NCBI GenBank assembly: GCA_016713865.1
Contig: JADJOG010000006.1
Span: 1-64,000, forward strand
Direction: 5' to 3'
Source of the DNA: Flavobacteriales bacterium
Lineage (GTDB): Bacteria; Bacteroidota; Bacteroidia; Flavobacteriales_F; PHOS-HE28
DNA: 64,000 nt
Part shown: positions 1-8,976 of the stretch, in pieces
Position numbering within the stretch: position 1 is the stretch's first letter
How the letters are laid out: each line of letters begins with the position of its first letter
The notes under the pieces: generated by a model
Told to the model about the DNA's origin: nothing
The model's input: the letters and a program-made list of their open reading frames with translations, nothing else
The model's database searches: none
Translations under genes and position numbers: made by a program

Positions 1-851
1 GCCGATGGCAGCGCGCATGAGCAACTGATCACCGCTGGGGGCGAGGTCACCGAACTCACCGTGAGTTGCCCATTCGAGCCGGCCATGGCGGTGCTGAACA
101 GGTACCAACGCCTGAATCAGTCGCGCATGGATCACGAGATCACCATCGTGCCCGGCCAGAGCTTCAGCAATGTGCTGCCTTACGCCGATTTCCGACTCTA
201 TGCCGACAACCTCGTTGACACCACCTTGGTCCGGGTTGAGCATATGTGGTCGGGACCGGATCAATCGCCCTTGGGTTTCGGAATCACCGCCATTAGCGGC
301 ACGCATTATTGGAACGTCGATGGCCTTTGGCCTGAAGGCACTGTATTGCGAGGACGTTTGTTTTACCAGGGCAGCGCGCCCGGCCAGTTCGATCACGCGC
401 TTATCTCGGGCAACGAAACGGGCATGGTGGTGGTGCATCGCCCCACTGCCGATGAAGCATGGCAAGTGTATCCGGAACAGACGATCAACGCAGGCTCACT
501 CACCAATGGCTCGGGCAGCATCACCATGGAGAACCTGCGCAAAGGGCAGTATGCTTTCGCCAAGATGGTGGGCGCCATCGGCGTGCCCGAGCAGCAGGGA
601 GCAGCCTTCGATGTGTTTCCGGTTCCAGCAACCGATCGGATCACCGTGCGCTTGAGCAGCGATGCGCCCGTCGCTGCTTTCATGGAGATCCTGGCCGCCG
701 ATGGAAGCCGTGCCGGCCTGCGTGCCTTTCGAAGGGCTCGCTAACAGTTGAAGCCTCCGTTGCCGAGTTGGTGAATGGCACCTATCAATTGCGCATGCTC
801 GGGGCCGATGGCCGCGTGATCGGAAGCCGTTCCATCATCGTGCAGCGCTGA
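1..851 (+). CDS. C-terminal part of a T9SS-secreted protein, probably an M1-family aminopeptidase (5' partial, one frameshift)
   Basis: The frame is open from the first base, so the N-terminus and any catalytic domain lie outside the window. What is visible is a beta-rich region containing RLYADNLVDTTLVRVEHMW and THYWNVDGLWPEG, which resembles the post-catalytic region of T9SS-sorted M1 aminopeptidases. After it comes a type A sorting domain: VFPVPATDRITV near base 610, then NGTYQLRMLGADGRVIGSRS at the end. The sorting domain changes frame around 720-735: the first frame stops at 744, while its continuation runs in another frame to the stop at 849-851. The sorting domain is certain. The peptidase assignment rests on remembered family resemblance and is moderate. 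The break is probably a one-base indel. Confidence 0.6.
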
Positions 852-855
852 GGCT

Positions 856-1884
856 TTGCTGAGCTTCAATGCCATAGGCAGGCGCAAGCCGCTCTATCCC
901 ATGGGCGATGGTTTGCGCGCCTACCTGCATGGCAGCGCGCGACTGGTGCGAGCACCCGTGGACTATGCCGAGATGCGCCGCTACGATGGGCTCATGCCGC
1001 ACCGCGACGCGAATGGGAAGGAGACTCTTTGGAGCGCGGTGCTTTACAAGCCCGGTGAGCAGGAGGATCTCTTCGGCAGGCTGGTCGAGGCCTATCAGCT
1101 GCTCGTTGGCGGTGGCAAGCACATCGATCACCTGCGCGTGGCCGGCGTGGATCTGTGCCCTTATGGCAACTCGCAGCCGTTCCGCGTGCGGATCATCAAC
1201 CGGCTAAACGACAACCACGATTACTTCTACATCAAGCGCACCGATGCGAGCCGTGTGTACGGCTTGGAGCTGGAGCATCTGCTCTCGCCGAATCGACTCA
1301 ATTACCAGGTGGATGGCGATACGCTCCTCGAGGAGCACATCATAGGCGTGCCCGGCGATGCCTTCATCCACGACCCCAAACGGTATGGCGGCGAGGTGAA
1401 CGCGGTGCGCCTGTGCAAGGAGTTCGTGAAATTCAATGAGCGCTGCTTTGTGCGCCTGCTTGGCGATATGCGGGCATACAACTTCGTGGTTGATGTGATA
1501 CACGACCTCGATCAAGTGCAGTACCGGCTGCGCGCCATCGATCTGGATCAGCAGAACTATGAAGGCCGCTTGCGCATCTACCTGCCGCAGTTCTACAAGG
1601 AGAACCTGGGCTATGTGCAATTGGCGCAGAGCGTGATCGGGCCTGAACCTGCAAAGCAGTATCGCGAGGAGGAGCGCGCGCTCATGGGGCGGCGCATGGG
1701 ACTCGCGCTCGATCAGATCGAGCGGCTCACGGAAGCTATGCACCAGGATGAAGTGGCGCCGCAGGATCATGCGGCGCAGCTCGCGGAGGAGTTGGCAGAG
1801 CACCACGGGCTGGCGCCTTTCCTCAAATGCACCACCATGGGCCAGGTGCTCCGGATGCAGCTGCGCGCCTGCCTCGGAATCTGA
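856..1884 (+). CDS. Conserved-looking protein of unknown function, 342 aa
   Basis: This soluble-looking protein has no signal peptide and no membrane segment. I do not recognise the family. It starts with TTG at 856, five bases after the preceding stop; an in-frame ATG at 901 is the alternative start and loses only 15 residues. It is rich in charged and aromatic residues (for example NDNHDYFYIKRTDASRVYGL, and VVDVIHDLDQVQYRLRAIDL around residues 215-235). The C-terminal quarter is Glu/Gln/Ala-rich and probably helical. The reading frame is clean and codon use matches its neighbours, so it is a real gene. It sits between two secreted-protein genes on the same strand. Confidence 0.7.
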   Translation: MLSFNAIGRRKPLYPMGDGLRAYLHGSARLVRAPVDYAEMRRYDGLMPHRDANGKETLWSAVLYKPGEQEDLFGRLVEAYQLLVGGGKHIDHLRVAGVDLCPYGNSQPFRVRIINRLNDNHDYFYIKRTDASRVYGLELEHLLSPNRLNYQVDGDTLLEEHIIGVPGDAFIHDPKRYGGEVNAVRLCKEFVKFNERCFVRLLGDMRAYNFVVDVIHDLDQVQYRLRAIDLDQQNYEGRLRIYLPQFYKENLGYVQLAQSVIGPEPAKQYREEERALMGRRMGLALDQIERLTEAMHQDEVAPQDHAAQLAEELAEHHGLAPFLKCTTMGQVLRMQLRACLGI

Positions 1885-1972
1885 GCCGGAAGGATCGATA
1901 GGGTAACCTATGACAGCCGCTTGCGGTGGAGCGGGCCGGACATCTTTCGTCATGTCCGGAAACCGAACAAGC

Positions 1973-2710
1973 ATGCTGCGAAATCTCCTCTCCATCATTG
2001 CGCTTTCGACCTTGCCCGCTGTCGCGCAGATTCAAGAGCGTATCGAATACCGTTGGCTGAATCAGCCATGCGGCGAGATGCTAAATTGCAACACCGGCTG
2101 CTCCGCATGCAACATCCCGTCGAGCACCGACGGGACCTTCTTCGGCACCAATGCCGCCTTCATCGGGGTTGATGTTTGCCCTTTGCCGTTGGCGGCCGGA
2201 GACAATGGCGTGTTCACCGTGGGCTGGGACCTTCAGCCCAGTAATGCGAAGTCATTGATCCTCTCTGGCATCTCTGTATCGCCTATGCGCATCGATTCCA
2301 TCCGGTTCCGCCACTACACCACGAGCGGTGGGCCTGATCGGCTCAAGGTCATGTACACCAGCAATGTGGCCATGGCGCCCAGCGAGCTCATCGATATCGA
2401 GATTCCATCGTCTCTTTCGGATCATACCGCCATCGACCTCGGTTGCGTGGCACCGCCCGAGGGCAATCCGCTAGGGACCTTCCAACTGCGTTTCATGCCC
2501 TACGGTAGCACAACGGGCGCATGGGTGATTGATGAGGTTGTCATTGTCGGTTCGCATTGCGAGGCGTCATCGGTCGGTGTGGCCGAATTGGCTCAATACC
2601 GAAGCGCGAGCAATGGTCCCTGGGTTGATCTGCTTGGCCGTCCTATGGGAACGCAGCCCAGCCCGGGCGTGTATGTCGCGCAAGGCAAACGCATCCGCGT
2701 GGTGGAATAG
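1973..2710 (+). CDS. Secreted protein with signal peptide and short T9SS-like tail, 245 aa
   Basis: The chosen ATG at 1973 gives a clear signal peptide (MLRNLLSIIALSTLPAVAQ, cleavage after AQ). Upstream in-frame ATGs at 1910 and 1952 would bury that signal. The mature protein begins with a Cys-rich stretch (CGEMLNCNTGCSACNIP), followed by a beta-rich domain that may be a jelly-roll, with a WVIDEVVIVGSHC strand near residue 200. The end, DLLGRPM...PGVYVAQGKRIRVVE, matches the last half of a type A T9SS sorting domain (a GR/G motif, then GVYVA and a basic tail), so surface export is likely. The function is unknown. A strong hairpin follows the stop. Confidence 0.7.
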   Translation: MLRNLLSIIALSTLPAVAQIQERIEYRWLNQPCGEMLNCNTGCSACNIPSSTDGTFFGTNAAFIGVDVCPLPLAAGDNGVFTVGWDLQPSNAKSLILSGISVSPMRIDSIRFRHYTTSGGPDRLKVMYTSNVAMAPSELIDIEIPSSLSDHTAIDLGCVAPPEGNPLGTFQLRFMPYGSTTGAWVIDEVVIVGSHCEASSVGVAELAQYRSASNGPWVDLLGRPMGTQPSPGVYVAQGKRIRVVE

Positions 2711-2726
2711 GAGCGGGGGCGCAGCC

Positions 2727-2765
2727 ATGCATAGAGCCCGCTGCCATGCAGCGGGCTCTATGCAT
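2727..2765. terminator. Bidirectional hairpin terminator between convergent genes
   Basis: There is a perfect 18-bp inverted repeat (2727-2744 with 2748-2765) around a 3-base loop. It lies between the + gene ending at 2710 and the - strand xerD whose expected stop is at 2766-2768. The exact fit between the two stop codons supports a shared terminator, although there is no long T tract. Confidence 0.85.
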
Positions 2766-3670
2766 TCAGGTCTTGCCCGCGGGTGGAAACGCATGATGCT
2801 GCTGCGCAGGAATTCGCGATCGAGGTGTGTGTAAATCTCGGTGGTGGTGATGCTGGCGTGACCGAGCATTTCTTGCACAGCGCGCAGATCAGCGCCGCCC
2901 TCGATCAGGTGCGTGGCGAAGGAGTGACGGAATGTGTGAGGTCCGATGGTCTTGCGGATGCCGGCCTTCGCCGCGAGGCCCTTGATCAGATTGAACACGG
3001 ACATGCGCGAAAGGCCACCACCCCGAGCATTCAGGAAGAGGATGTCCTCGGCTTCACGCGTTGGGCGCAGAGCCGAGCGCTCGTGCTGCTGGTAGTGGCC
3101 GATCCAATGCAGGGCCTCCTCGCCGATCGGCACCAGGCGTTCCTTGTCGCCCTTGCCCACCACGCGCACGAATCCCTCGTTGGGGCTGATGCGCGATATC
3201 CGCAGCCCGCAGAGCTCGCTCACGCGCAACCCGCAGCCATACAGCGTCTCGATGATCGCGCGATCGCGATGCGACATCGGGCGGCTCATGTCTATCGCGT
3301 CAACGATGGCGTCAACTTCGGCCACTGAGAGGAATACCGGCAGTTTGCGCGCTTGCCTCGGGCGCTCCAGCAGTTCGCTCGCATCGGCCTTCACCGCGCC
3401 ATCGACGAGCAGGCTCCGATGGAACATGCGCACCGCGCTCAGCAGCCGCGCCTGGCTGCTCGCGGTGAGGCCTGTCTTCGCTGCGCTGGCTATGAAGGTC
3501 TGAAGGTCTTCAAGCGTGAGCGTGTCGGGCTTAAGTGGCGGCTCATGGCTTTCTGCGAAATCGCGCAGTTTGCGCAGGTCAGTGGCGTACGCCTGAACGG
3601 TCTTGTCGCTGAGCGCGCGGCCCAGCTTCAGGTACATGCGGAATGCGCGCAGCGCTTTGTCCCAATCCAT
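2766..3670 (-). CDS. xerD: Site-specific tyrosine recombinase XerD
   Basis: This is the chromosome-dimer resolution recombinase, acting at dif with XerC. The N-terminal SAM-like core-binding domain (LSDKTVQAYATDLRKLRDFA) is followed by the catalytic domain. The full catalytic set is visible: Arg in CGLRVSEL, Lys in VVGKGDKERL, His-x-x-Arg in HTFRHSFATH, His in LGHASITTTEIYTH and the nucleophile Tyr in EIYTHLD. The start is taken at 3670 (MDWDKAL); a longer start at 3700 is less likely. As written, the frame loses its stop and runs through the terminator to 2567. One missing base in the G-rich run near 2775-2780 would restore HPRGKT-stop at 2766 and a 301-residue protein, the normal XerD length. 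It is divergent from aroQ, a common Bacteroidota arrangement. Confidence 0.93.
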
Positions 3671-3759
3671 TTCCGCGAAGATGCCGGGGCAAGGGGACAA
3701 CGTATCGGGCAGTTGCTGGTTGCTTCGAACGCATGCGTGTTCATCCGCATCTTCGCCCC

Positions 3760-4188
3760 ATGGCTCGCTTGCTCATCCTCAATGGCCCCAACCTGAACCT
3801 GCTCGGATCACGCGAGCCGGCGATTTATGGCGGCAGTTCTTTCGAGGAATTCCTAAGCGACCTGCGGTCGGAGTTCGCTGGGCATTCAATCGAGCACGTG
3901 CAGACCAACATAGAAGGCGAGATGGTGGATGCCATTCAGAAGGCCGATGGCGCCGTGGATGCCGTGGTGATGAATGCTGGGGGCTACAGCCATACCTCGG
4001 TGGCCTTGCATGATGCGGTGAGCGCCGTGCGGGTGCCGGTGATCGAAGTGCACATCAGCAATCTTCTCTCGCGCGAAGCCTTCCGGCATGAGTCGCTCAC
4101 GGGTGCGGCTTGCGTGGGCACCATCATGGGCTTAGGCCTCGATGGCTACCGATTGGCCATCCTGCATGTGTTGAGGCGGCTCAGTTGA
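3760..4188 (+). CDS. aroQ: Type II 3-dehydroquinate dehydratase
   Basis: It catalyses 3-dehydroquinate to 3-dehydroshikimate in the shikimate pathway, in the cytoplasm. The protein is 142 residues, normal for the dodecameric type II enzyme. The start at 3760 (MARLLILNGPNLNLLGSREP) is set by the family's LNGPNLNLLG N-terminus with its catalytic Tyr (AIYGG). The other signatures are present: VQTNIEGEMVDAI, VVMNAGGYSHTSVAL (substrate-binding Asn and the catalytic region), VIEVHISN, and FRHESLTGAACVGTIMGLG. A near-consensus box CATCTTCG lies at 3748-3755, immediately before the start. The last 8 bases overlap the end of the convergent glycosyltransferase gene. Confidence 0.95.
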   Translation: MARLLILNGPNLNLLGSREPAIYGGSSFEEFLSDLRSEFAGHSIEHVQTNIEGEMVDAIQKADGAVDAVVMNAGGYSHTSVALHDAVSAVRVPVIEVHISNLLSREAFRHESLTGAACVGTIMGLGLDGYRLAILHVLRRLS

Positions 4189-5206
4189 AAGCGCTGGGGT
4201 CCAGCGCCGCGAATTCTTTCCAGCCCAGGATGAAGCGATCGTACGCGATGCTGCGGCGGTATATGCCCTTTAGCTTCGGATCACGTTGGGCGCGTTTCAA
4301 TGCTCGACGCACAGGCAGTAGGCTGGGCAGGCGCGCCATGAAGGACCAATGCGCGCGCGCCACCTGCCACGCATGAGAGCCGTGGCCCTCCGCGATGAAT
4401 TTGGCCGCAGCGACCCCATCGAGCAGCATGCGGTGAAGGATGCGCACCCACCACCATGGCGTATCGAGGTTCTTCACGAGCAGAAGGAGGCTGTTTCGGA
4501 AATTCAAGTAGGTCTTACGCGGGCTGCCATAGCCAAGTGCTCCACCACCTACATGCAGCACACTGGCCGCGCTGGTGTAGCCTATGGTCCATCCCGATCG
4601 CCGCAAGCGCCAGCACAGGTCTATCTCTTCCATGTGCGCGAAGAATGAGGCATCGAAGCCGCCCGCCTGATGGAAGGCCTCCGCACGGATCAGCAGGCAT
4701 GCACCAGTGGCCCAGAATACCTCGCCGTCATCGTCGTACTGCCCTTCGTCCACTTCGGTGATCTCGAAGATCCGCCCACGGCAGAATGGGTAACCGTTGC
4801 GATCGATATAGCCGCCAGCAGCGCCGGCATGCTCGAAGCGTGAAGGATCCGCATGGGCCAGCACCTTCGGTTGGCACGCGGCCATGCGCGGGTTCGCATC
4901 GAGGTATGCGCCCAACTTCTCAAGCCAGTGCGGCATAGGCTCCACATCGCTGTTGAGCAAGAGGTAGCGCTCGGCCTTCACTTGGGCAAGCGCTTCATTG
5001 TATCCGCCTCGCGAAGCCGAGGTTTCGCTCCACTGGATAACCTCCACGGTTGGCATCGCCGCCTTGAGCCAAGCGACTGAGTCATCCGATGATCCGTTGT
5101 CGGCCACGATCAATCGGGCGCCAGGGCTGCGCTCGGCCACCAGCGGTAGGAAGCGCTGCATCCAATGCAGTCCGTTCCAATTGAGGATAACGATGGCCGT
5201 GCGCAT
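4181..5206 (-). CDS. Glycosyltransferase family 2 (rhamnosyltransferase-like), 341 aa
   Basis: This is a cytoplasmic or membrane-associated GT-A glycosyltransferase that transfers a sugar from a nucleotide donor, probably in envelope polysaccharide or glycan synthesis. The nucleotide-binding N-terminus AIVILNWNG and LIVADNGSSDDS is followed by the metal-site region YLLLNSDVEPMPHWLEKL (an NSD variant of DxD). Next come FWATGACLLIRAEAFHQAGG and the acceptor-side EEIDLCWRLRRSGW motif (ED-type catalytic region). The basic C-terminus has a hydrophobic or amphipathic patch that could lie on the membrane. The frame is intact. The donor and acceptor cannot be deduced from sequence. Confidence 0.88.
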   Translation of the reverse strand: MRTAIVILNWNGLHWMQRFLPLVAERSPGARLIVADNGSSDDSVAWLKAAMPTVEVIQWSETSASRGGYNEALAQVKAERYLLLNSDVEPMPHWLEKLGAYLDANPRMAACQPKVLAHADPSRFEHAGAAGGYIDRNGYPFCRGRIFEITEVDEGQYDDDGEVFWATGACLLIRAEAFHQAGGFDASFFAHMEEIDLCWRLRRSGWTIGYTSAASVLHVGGGALGYGSPRKTYLNFRNSLLLLVKNLDTPWWWVRILHRMLLDGVAAAKFIAEGHGSHAWQVARAHWSFMARLPSLLPVRRALKRAQRDPKLKGIYRRSIAYDRFILGWKEFAALDPSAFN

Positions 5207-5214
5207 TCCGATAG

Positions 5215-5237
5215 AGGGCGCGCAAAGGAAGCGCCCT
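5215..5237 (-). terminator. Possible hairpin terminator downstream of the GWxTD gene
   Basis: A 7-bp stem (5215-5221 with 5231-5237) with a 9-base loop lies 15 bases after the - strand stop at 5252. It lacks a clear T tract, so it is only plausible. Confidence 0.45.
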
Positions 5238-5251
5238 TGGTGATCGGCGCG

Positions 5252-6708
5252 TCAGCGAGGATCGTTGAAGAACTCATTCACCCGCTCGCTCTCCATGGTG
5301 CCTACGGGCTGGGTCTGCACGCCCGGTAAGGCCACATTGCGCTGATGAAGGATATTGCTCCATTGCGGATTCTGGATCTCGCCCGGAACTTCGCTGTGCA
5401 GCAATTGCAAGCAGGCATCGCCGATGCTCGGCTGGTAGAAGACGAAACGGCGATTGGTGTATTTGCCTGCGCGGTAATAATGCCAGATGGTATAGGGCAG
5501 TGTGCCCATCTCGTTGAAGCGGTCCATCATGGTATTGGGAACTCCGTATTTCAGATACACCTGCCCGCGGTCGGTCTCGTAGCCTTTCTGCGTCCGGCAG
5601 CCGAACAGCTTATTGGCTTTCAGCACTTCCATACGGTAGGCGTTCCACGCTTGCTCCGGATCGGTGCTCCTGTTCGCCCAGAAGCTGAACATGAAGCGTC
5701 GCATCAGATCCAGGTCACGGTCCTTCCAGCGATCATCGATGATCTTGCGCTCCAATGGATCAGCGATGGGCCGCATCGTGTGGATCATAGTGGCCAAACT
5801 GTCGCGATCGGAGTACGCTGCGGTGAATGTCGGCGCGACATCGAAGTTGGCTTGCGACTGCAGATCGTAGGAGAAGCTGATCGGGTTGTTGCGCTGGAAA
5901 AATGCCTCCCGGCGATCGATCAGTTCACCTCTGCGATCACGCACCTCAATGGATGCGAAGTAGTTGCCCGAGCCCAGTTTGGTGATGTCGAAGTCGGCCA
6001 GCACAGGTTCGGCTGAGCGCGCTTTAGCACGCGCCGCTTGCTTCAGCCCATTGGCAACCACACGTTTCTCCGCAGCTTCGATCTGCCATGTGATCAGGTA
6101 AAGGCTATCTGCGCCGAAGCGCTCGTCAGCGCCGTACACCTCAGCGTAGAAGGCGAGCCTGTTTACCGTTCGAGGCAGGTAATCACTCAGCAGCGGCACC
6201 ACTTGGTATCCGAATTTGGAGGCCTGGTCCTTGGAAGCTGGCTCAATCCGTTCGGCGAGCAGGAGATTCGATATTGAAAGCCCTGATGGTCTTGCCCCGA
6301 TGGCAATGGGAGCTTGGTGGCGTGTTACGGTGGTGTCCGTGGAGTTCATGTCGCGCACTTCGACCTGCAATTGATATTCGCCAGGCACCAGATCGAAGAA
6401 TTCCTGATGGATCAGGGTCGCTTTGCAGCGAATCCATCCGCTCGGGTCCCAAGACCTCCGTTTTCGAGAATGCGACAATGCGACCGGCCTGCTCAATGAT
6501 CATGAGGGCTTCAATACGGGCTTGCGTGAATCCCGGCTGGGTCTGTCGCAACACGGTTGACCCGGCGATCACAGCCATATTCACCTCAAGCCTGGGAGTT
6601 GGACCGGGAGCGTGGAAGACCTTCGTTTCAACCGTGATATCAACGGTCCCGTTCACTGGCCCCACAACAAGCACTGCTGCTGCGCAGGACGAAGTTTCGA
6701 ATGAGCAT
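5252..6708 (-). CDS. GWxTD domain-containing protein (frameshifted)
   Basis: This is an envelope protein of the GWxTD family, common in Bacteroidota and Acidobacteriota and of unknown biochemical function. The C-terminal domain is clear: DLMRRFMFSFWANRSTDPEQ, ETDRGQVYLKYGVPNTM, and a final IWHYYRAGKYTNRRFVFYQP. The middle part consists of beta-rich repeats (SKTEVLGPERM..., EYQLQVEVRDM..., NYFASIEVRDRRGEL). The N-terminal third (6674 to about 6420) and the rest (about 6420 to 5252) lie in different frames joined near 6415-6420, indicating one indel. The best start is ATG at 6708 (MLIRNFVL), which needs a second indel near 6680 to connect to the signal-peptide-like AAAVLVVG. It is downstream of nothing obvious and is followed by the glycosyltransferase on the same strand. 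Confidence 0.78.
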
Positions 6709-6970
6709 CAGCAATCTAGGCCGTGACCGGGCTCACCTGCCGCCGTTGGCCTTTTCGATGATACCCAAGCCTGCCTGCCTGATACCGCCATTCGATTGTC
6801 GTTGAGAATCAGTTGTGCTTATTGCGGTAGCGCTTGGCAAGTACAGCCGCGGTTCTCAGGGCCATGGTTTGCAGGCGCCTGCGTTTCCGGTTCACAGTCT
6901 CATGCTCGGTATTGATGCGCTTCGTTGGCCTATCAACACGAAAGCCGCCCTTTCGGTCGGCCTTCGCAAT

Positions 6971-7060
6971 TGGCGGAGAGGGAGGGATTCGAACCCCCGG
7001 TACCCTTGCGGGCACTTCTGTTTTCGAGACAGACCCGATCGACCACTCCGGCACCTCTCC
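6971..7060 (-). tRNA. tRNA-Ser (anticodon CGA), CCA encoded
   Basis: Read on the - strand, the molecule has a 7-bp acceptor stem GGAGAGG/CCTCTCC, a discriminator G and a genomically encoded CCA (ending at 6971). The anticodon stem TCTGT/ACAGA encloses the loop CTCGAAA, giving anticodon CGA (bases 7024-7026 on +). There is a long variable arm typical of tRNA-Ser (class II) and a T arm with GGTTCGAAT. It decodes UCG codons. A TATATTCG box lies 13 bases upstream of its 5' end. Confidence 0.95.
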
Positions 7061-7072
7061 GATCAGGGGCGG

Positions 7073-7080
7073 CGAATATA
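7073..7080 (-). promoter_or_regulatory. Promoter -7 box (TATATTCG) for tRNA-Ser
   Basis: The box reads TATATTCG on the - strand, one base from the Bacteroidota TAnnTTTG consensus and correctly placed upstream of the tRNA 5' end at 7060. No convincing -33 TTG was seen. Confidence 0.6.
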
Positions 7081-7106
7081 GATGGCCCCTCAGTTCGGTA
7101 AGCCGG

Positions 7107-7730
7107 TCAGTCCTTCCGTTTGAACGCGCCGTTCTGCCAGGCTTGTATGAACTGAGCCCACGCCACAGGATTGAAGAGATTGATCGGGGGCGTTCCGCCG
7201 CTGTAATAGAGCCGTGTGTTATCCATGGCCATCTGGTATTGGAAGCTCTGCAAGCCATCGGGCGGAAGGCTCTCCATGCGCTGCACCAGTTCGGCGGGGG
7301 AGAGGTTTCGCATGGTGATCTGGTGGTCGTCGGCCGGCAGATCCAGGTTCATGAAAGCCTCGCGGAACTGCTCGCGCGAGGGCCATGGATAGACCACGGC
7401 GGTACGGAGCCATACGGTATCCCTGCTCATCACATGGATCATTGAGTACTTGTTCTCTGGCAGGTCGGTCGGTATCACGTATTGCGAACGCGTGAAGCCC
7501 ACGGCGCTGAACAGGATGGTGTCTCCCTCTTGCGCCACGAAACTGAAGTAGCCGAACACATCGCTCATGGTGCCCCGGTAGGTATTGCGCACCATGATGT
7601 TGGTGAAGGGCACAGGCGCCAGGCTGTCGGTGACGACCACGCCACTGAATTGCACGATTCCGGGTTTTGCTGGCTGCGCCAGAACCGGTGCAGCGGCCAC
7701 CAATGAGGCAGCGATCAGGAGGTTTCGCAT
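7107..7730 (-). CDS. Secreted carboxypeptidase-regulatory-like domain protein, 207 aa
   Basis: The start at 7730 gives a signal peptide (MRNLLIAASLVAAAPVLAQ). It is followed by a CarboxypepD_reg-like beta-sandwich (about residues 25-105): FSGVVVTDSLAPVPFTNIMV, then GTMSDVFGYFSFVAQEGDTI and ILFSAVGFTRSQYVIP, the typical pattern of a surface or periplasmic regulatory-like domain. The remaining C-terminal half (NLSPAELVQRMESLPPDG and onward) matches the conserved tail seen in many Bacteroidota stand-alone proteins of this type. No catalytic residues are expected. The exact role is unknown. It has its own promoter-like box 9 bases upstream, so the leader is very short. Confidence 0.8.
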   Translation of the reverse strand: MRNLLIAASLVAAAPVLAQPAKPGIVQFSGVVVTDSLAPVPFTNIMVRNTYRGTMSDVFGYFSFVAQEGDTILFSAVGFTRSQYVIPTDLPENKYSMIHVMSRDTVWLRTAVVYPWPSREQFREAFMNLDLPADDHQITMRNLSPAELVQRMESLPPDGLQSFQYQMAMDNTRLYYSGGTPPINLFNPVAWAQFIQAWQNGAFKRKD

Positions 7731-7738
7731 GTCTGCGG

Positions 7739-7746
7739 CGAAGGTA
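7739..7746 (-). promoter_or_regulatory. Promoter -7 box (TACCTTCG)
   Basis: TACCTTCG on the - strand lies just upstream of the ATG at 7730 and is followed by CCGC, as in several other boxes in this window. Confidence 0.5.
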
Positions 7747-7823
7747 GGTCCGCGCGATGGCCCTTCCGTTTCATGCCTGGTAGCTCCCATTCGGATAGTT
7801 TAGCCCGCCCAACCCCAAATAGC

Positions 7824-8881
7824 ATGCGACACGCGTACGCTCTGGTCTTCCTCGCTCCGCTCATGGCCGATGCGCAAATCACAATCGGCCCAGCCGATAT
7901 GCCAAGCGCTGGAGACACCGTTCGGTACCGTACCACCGCAGCCACGGGTTTGGACCCCGTATCCACCGAAGGCGGCTTCATCTGGGATTTCGGCATGCTC
8001 ATTCCCGATGCGGAGGGTGCCGACACCTGCGTTACGGTGGCGAGCACGCCGCCGCTTTATCAGTTCTTCTTCAATAATGGGATACTCTATCCGCAGAACC
8101 AGGCCAATTACGCTGTGCGTGGGCAGGGCTTCAGTTTCCAAGTGCTCACTGTCTCCGATGTGTTCGATTACTTCAAGAAGGATGCAACCGGTTTCCGCAA
8201 TGTTGGCTTCGGCGCCAATGTGAATGGCTTGCCCACCAGCGTGCGCCGAACGCCCGTTGATTGATTCATCGCTTCCCGCTCGAATACGGCGACATGGATA
8301 CGAGCTACAGTGAATTCACCCTCAATGTGCCCACGCTTTTCAGCTTCACGCAGCAGCAGACGCGATACAATGAGGTCGACGGTTGGGGAACGCTTTACCT
8401 GCCAGCGGATACATTCGAAGTACTGCGTGTGAAGAGCACGTTGGCGCGTACGGACAGCGTTTTCATCGAGCAGTTCGGGCAGGGACTCCAATTCCCGGAG
8501 CCTGAGACCATCGAGTACAAATGGATCGCACTGGGCATGGATTTGCCCGTGCTGCAGATCAATGTGGTCGCGGGTCAGCCAACCACAGCGCGCTTCCACT
8601 ATTCGCCAACCGAGATACAGACCGGTGTGGTTGAACAAGCGCGGCACGCACTGCTCATTTGGCCCAATCCAGCCGAGGGCGAAGCATGGTTGCGCTTGCC
8701 CGCCGGTTCGGGCTCATCGTTGCTGGAAATGCGCGATGCAACCGGTCGCATTGTTCGAACAGAGCGTGTGGTGCCGGGAGCGCGATCTCGGATTGGTCTT
8801 GCGGGCCTTGCAACCGGCGTTTATACGATTACCGCTCTTGGACCTCAAGGAGCGATGTCGGCGCGATTGCTCGTGGATTGA
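7824..8881 (+). CDS. T9SS-secreted protein of unknown function (one frameshift)
   Basis: The signal peptide MRHAYALVFLAPLMADAQ starts at the ATG 7824. The body is a beta-rich domain (TIGPADMPSAGDTVRYRTTA, EYGDMDTSYSEFTLNVP, GWGTLYLPADTFEVLRVKST) that I do not recognise, although similar proteins occur in other Flavobacteriales. The C-terminus is a type A T9SS sorting domain: LLIWPNPAEGEAWLRLP, EMRDATGRIVRTERV, GLATGVYTITALG. The first frame ends at 8264 with PVD-stop and the continuation opens at 8261 (IHRFPLEYGDMDTSYS), so a single indel near 8256-8262 splits an otherwise continuous protein of about 352 residues. Confidence 0.75.
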
Positions 8882-8924
8882 GCCGCTTGTCACGATCGTG
8901 TTCCGCCGGTCATAGGCATGGCCG

Positions 8925-8953
8925 TTGACCGATTGGCCCCGCGGGTACATTCG
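8925..8953 (+). promoter_or_regulatory. Promoter for lemA (TTG, 18 bases, TACATTCG)
   Basis: The -33-like TTG at 8925-8927 and the TACATTCG box at 8946-8953 are separated by 18 bases, and the box lies 23 bases before the lemA start. It is the best two-part match to Bacteroidota promoters in the window. Confidence 0.6.
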
Positions 8954-8976
8954 CCCCGCAACCAACCGTTCCGAAC

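Noticed and set aside
6809..7258. A 149-codon - strand frame running through tRNA-Ser
   Set aside because: Reading through a tRNA is not credible. The part after the tRNA is a short, highly basic stretch (KADRKGG... to YRNKHN) that could be a small basic protein, but there is no good start codon; left unannotated.
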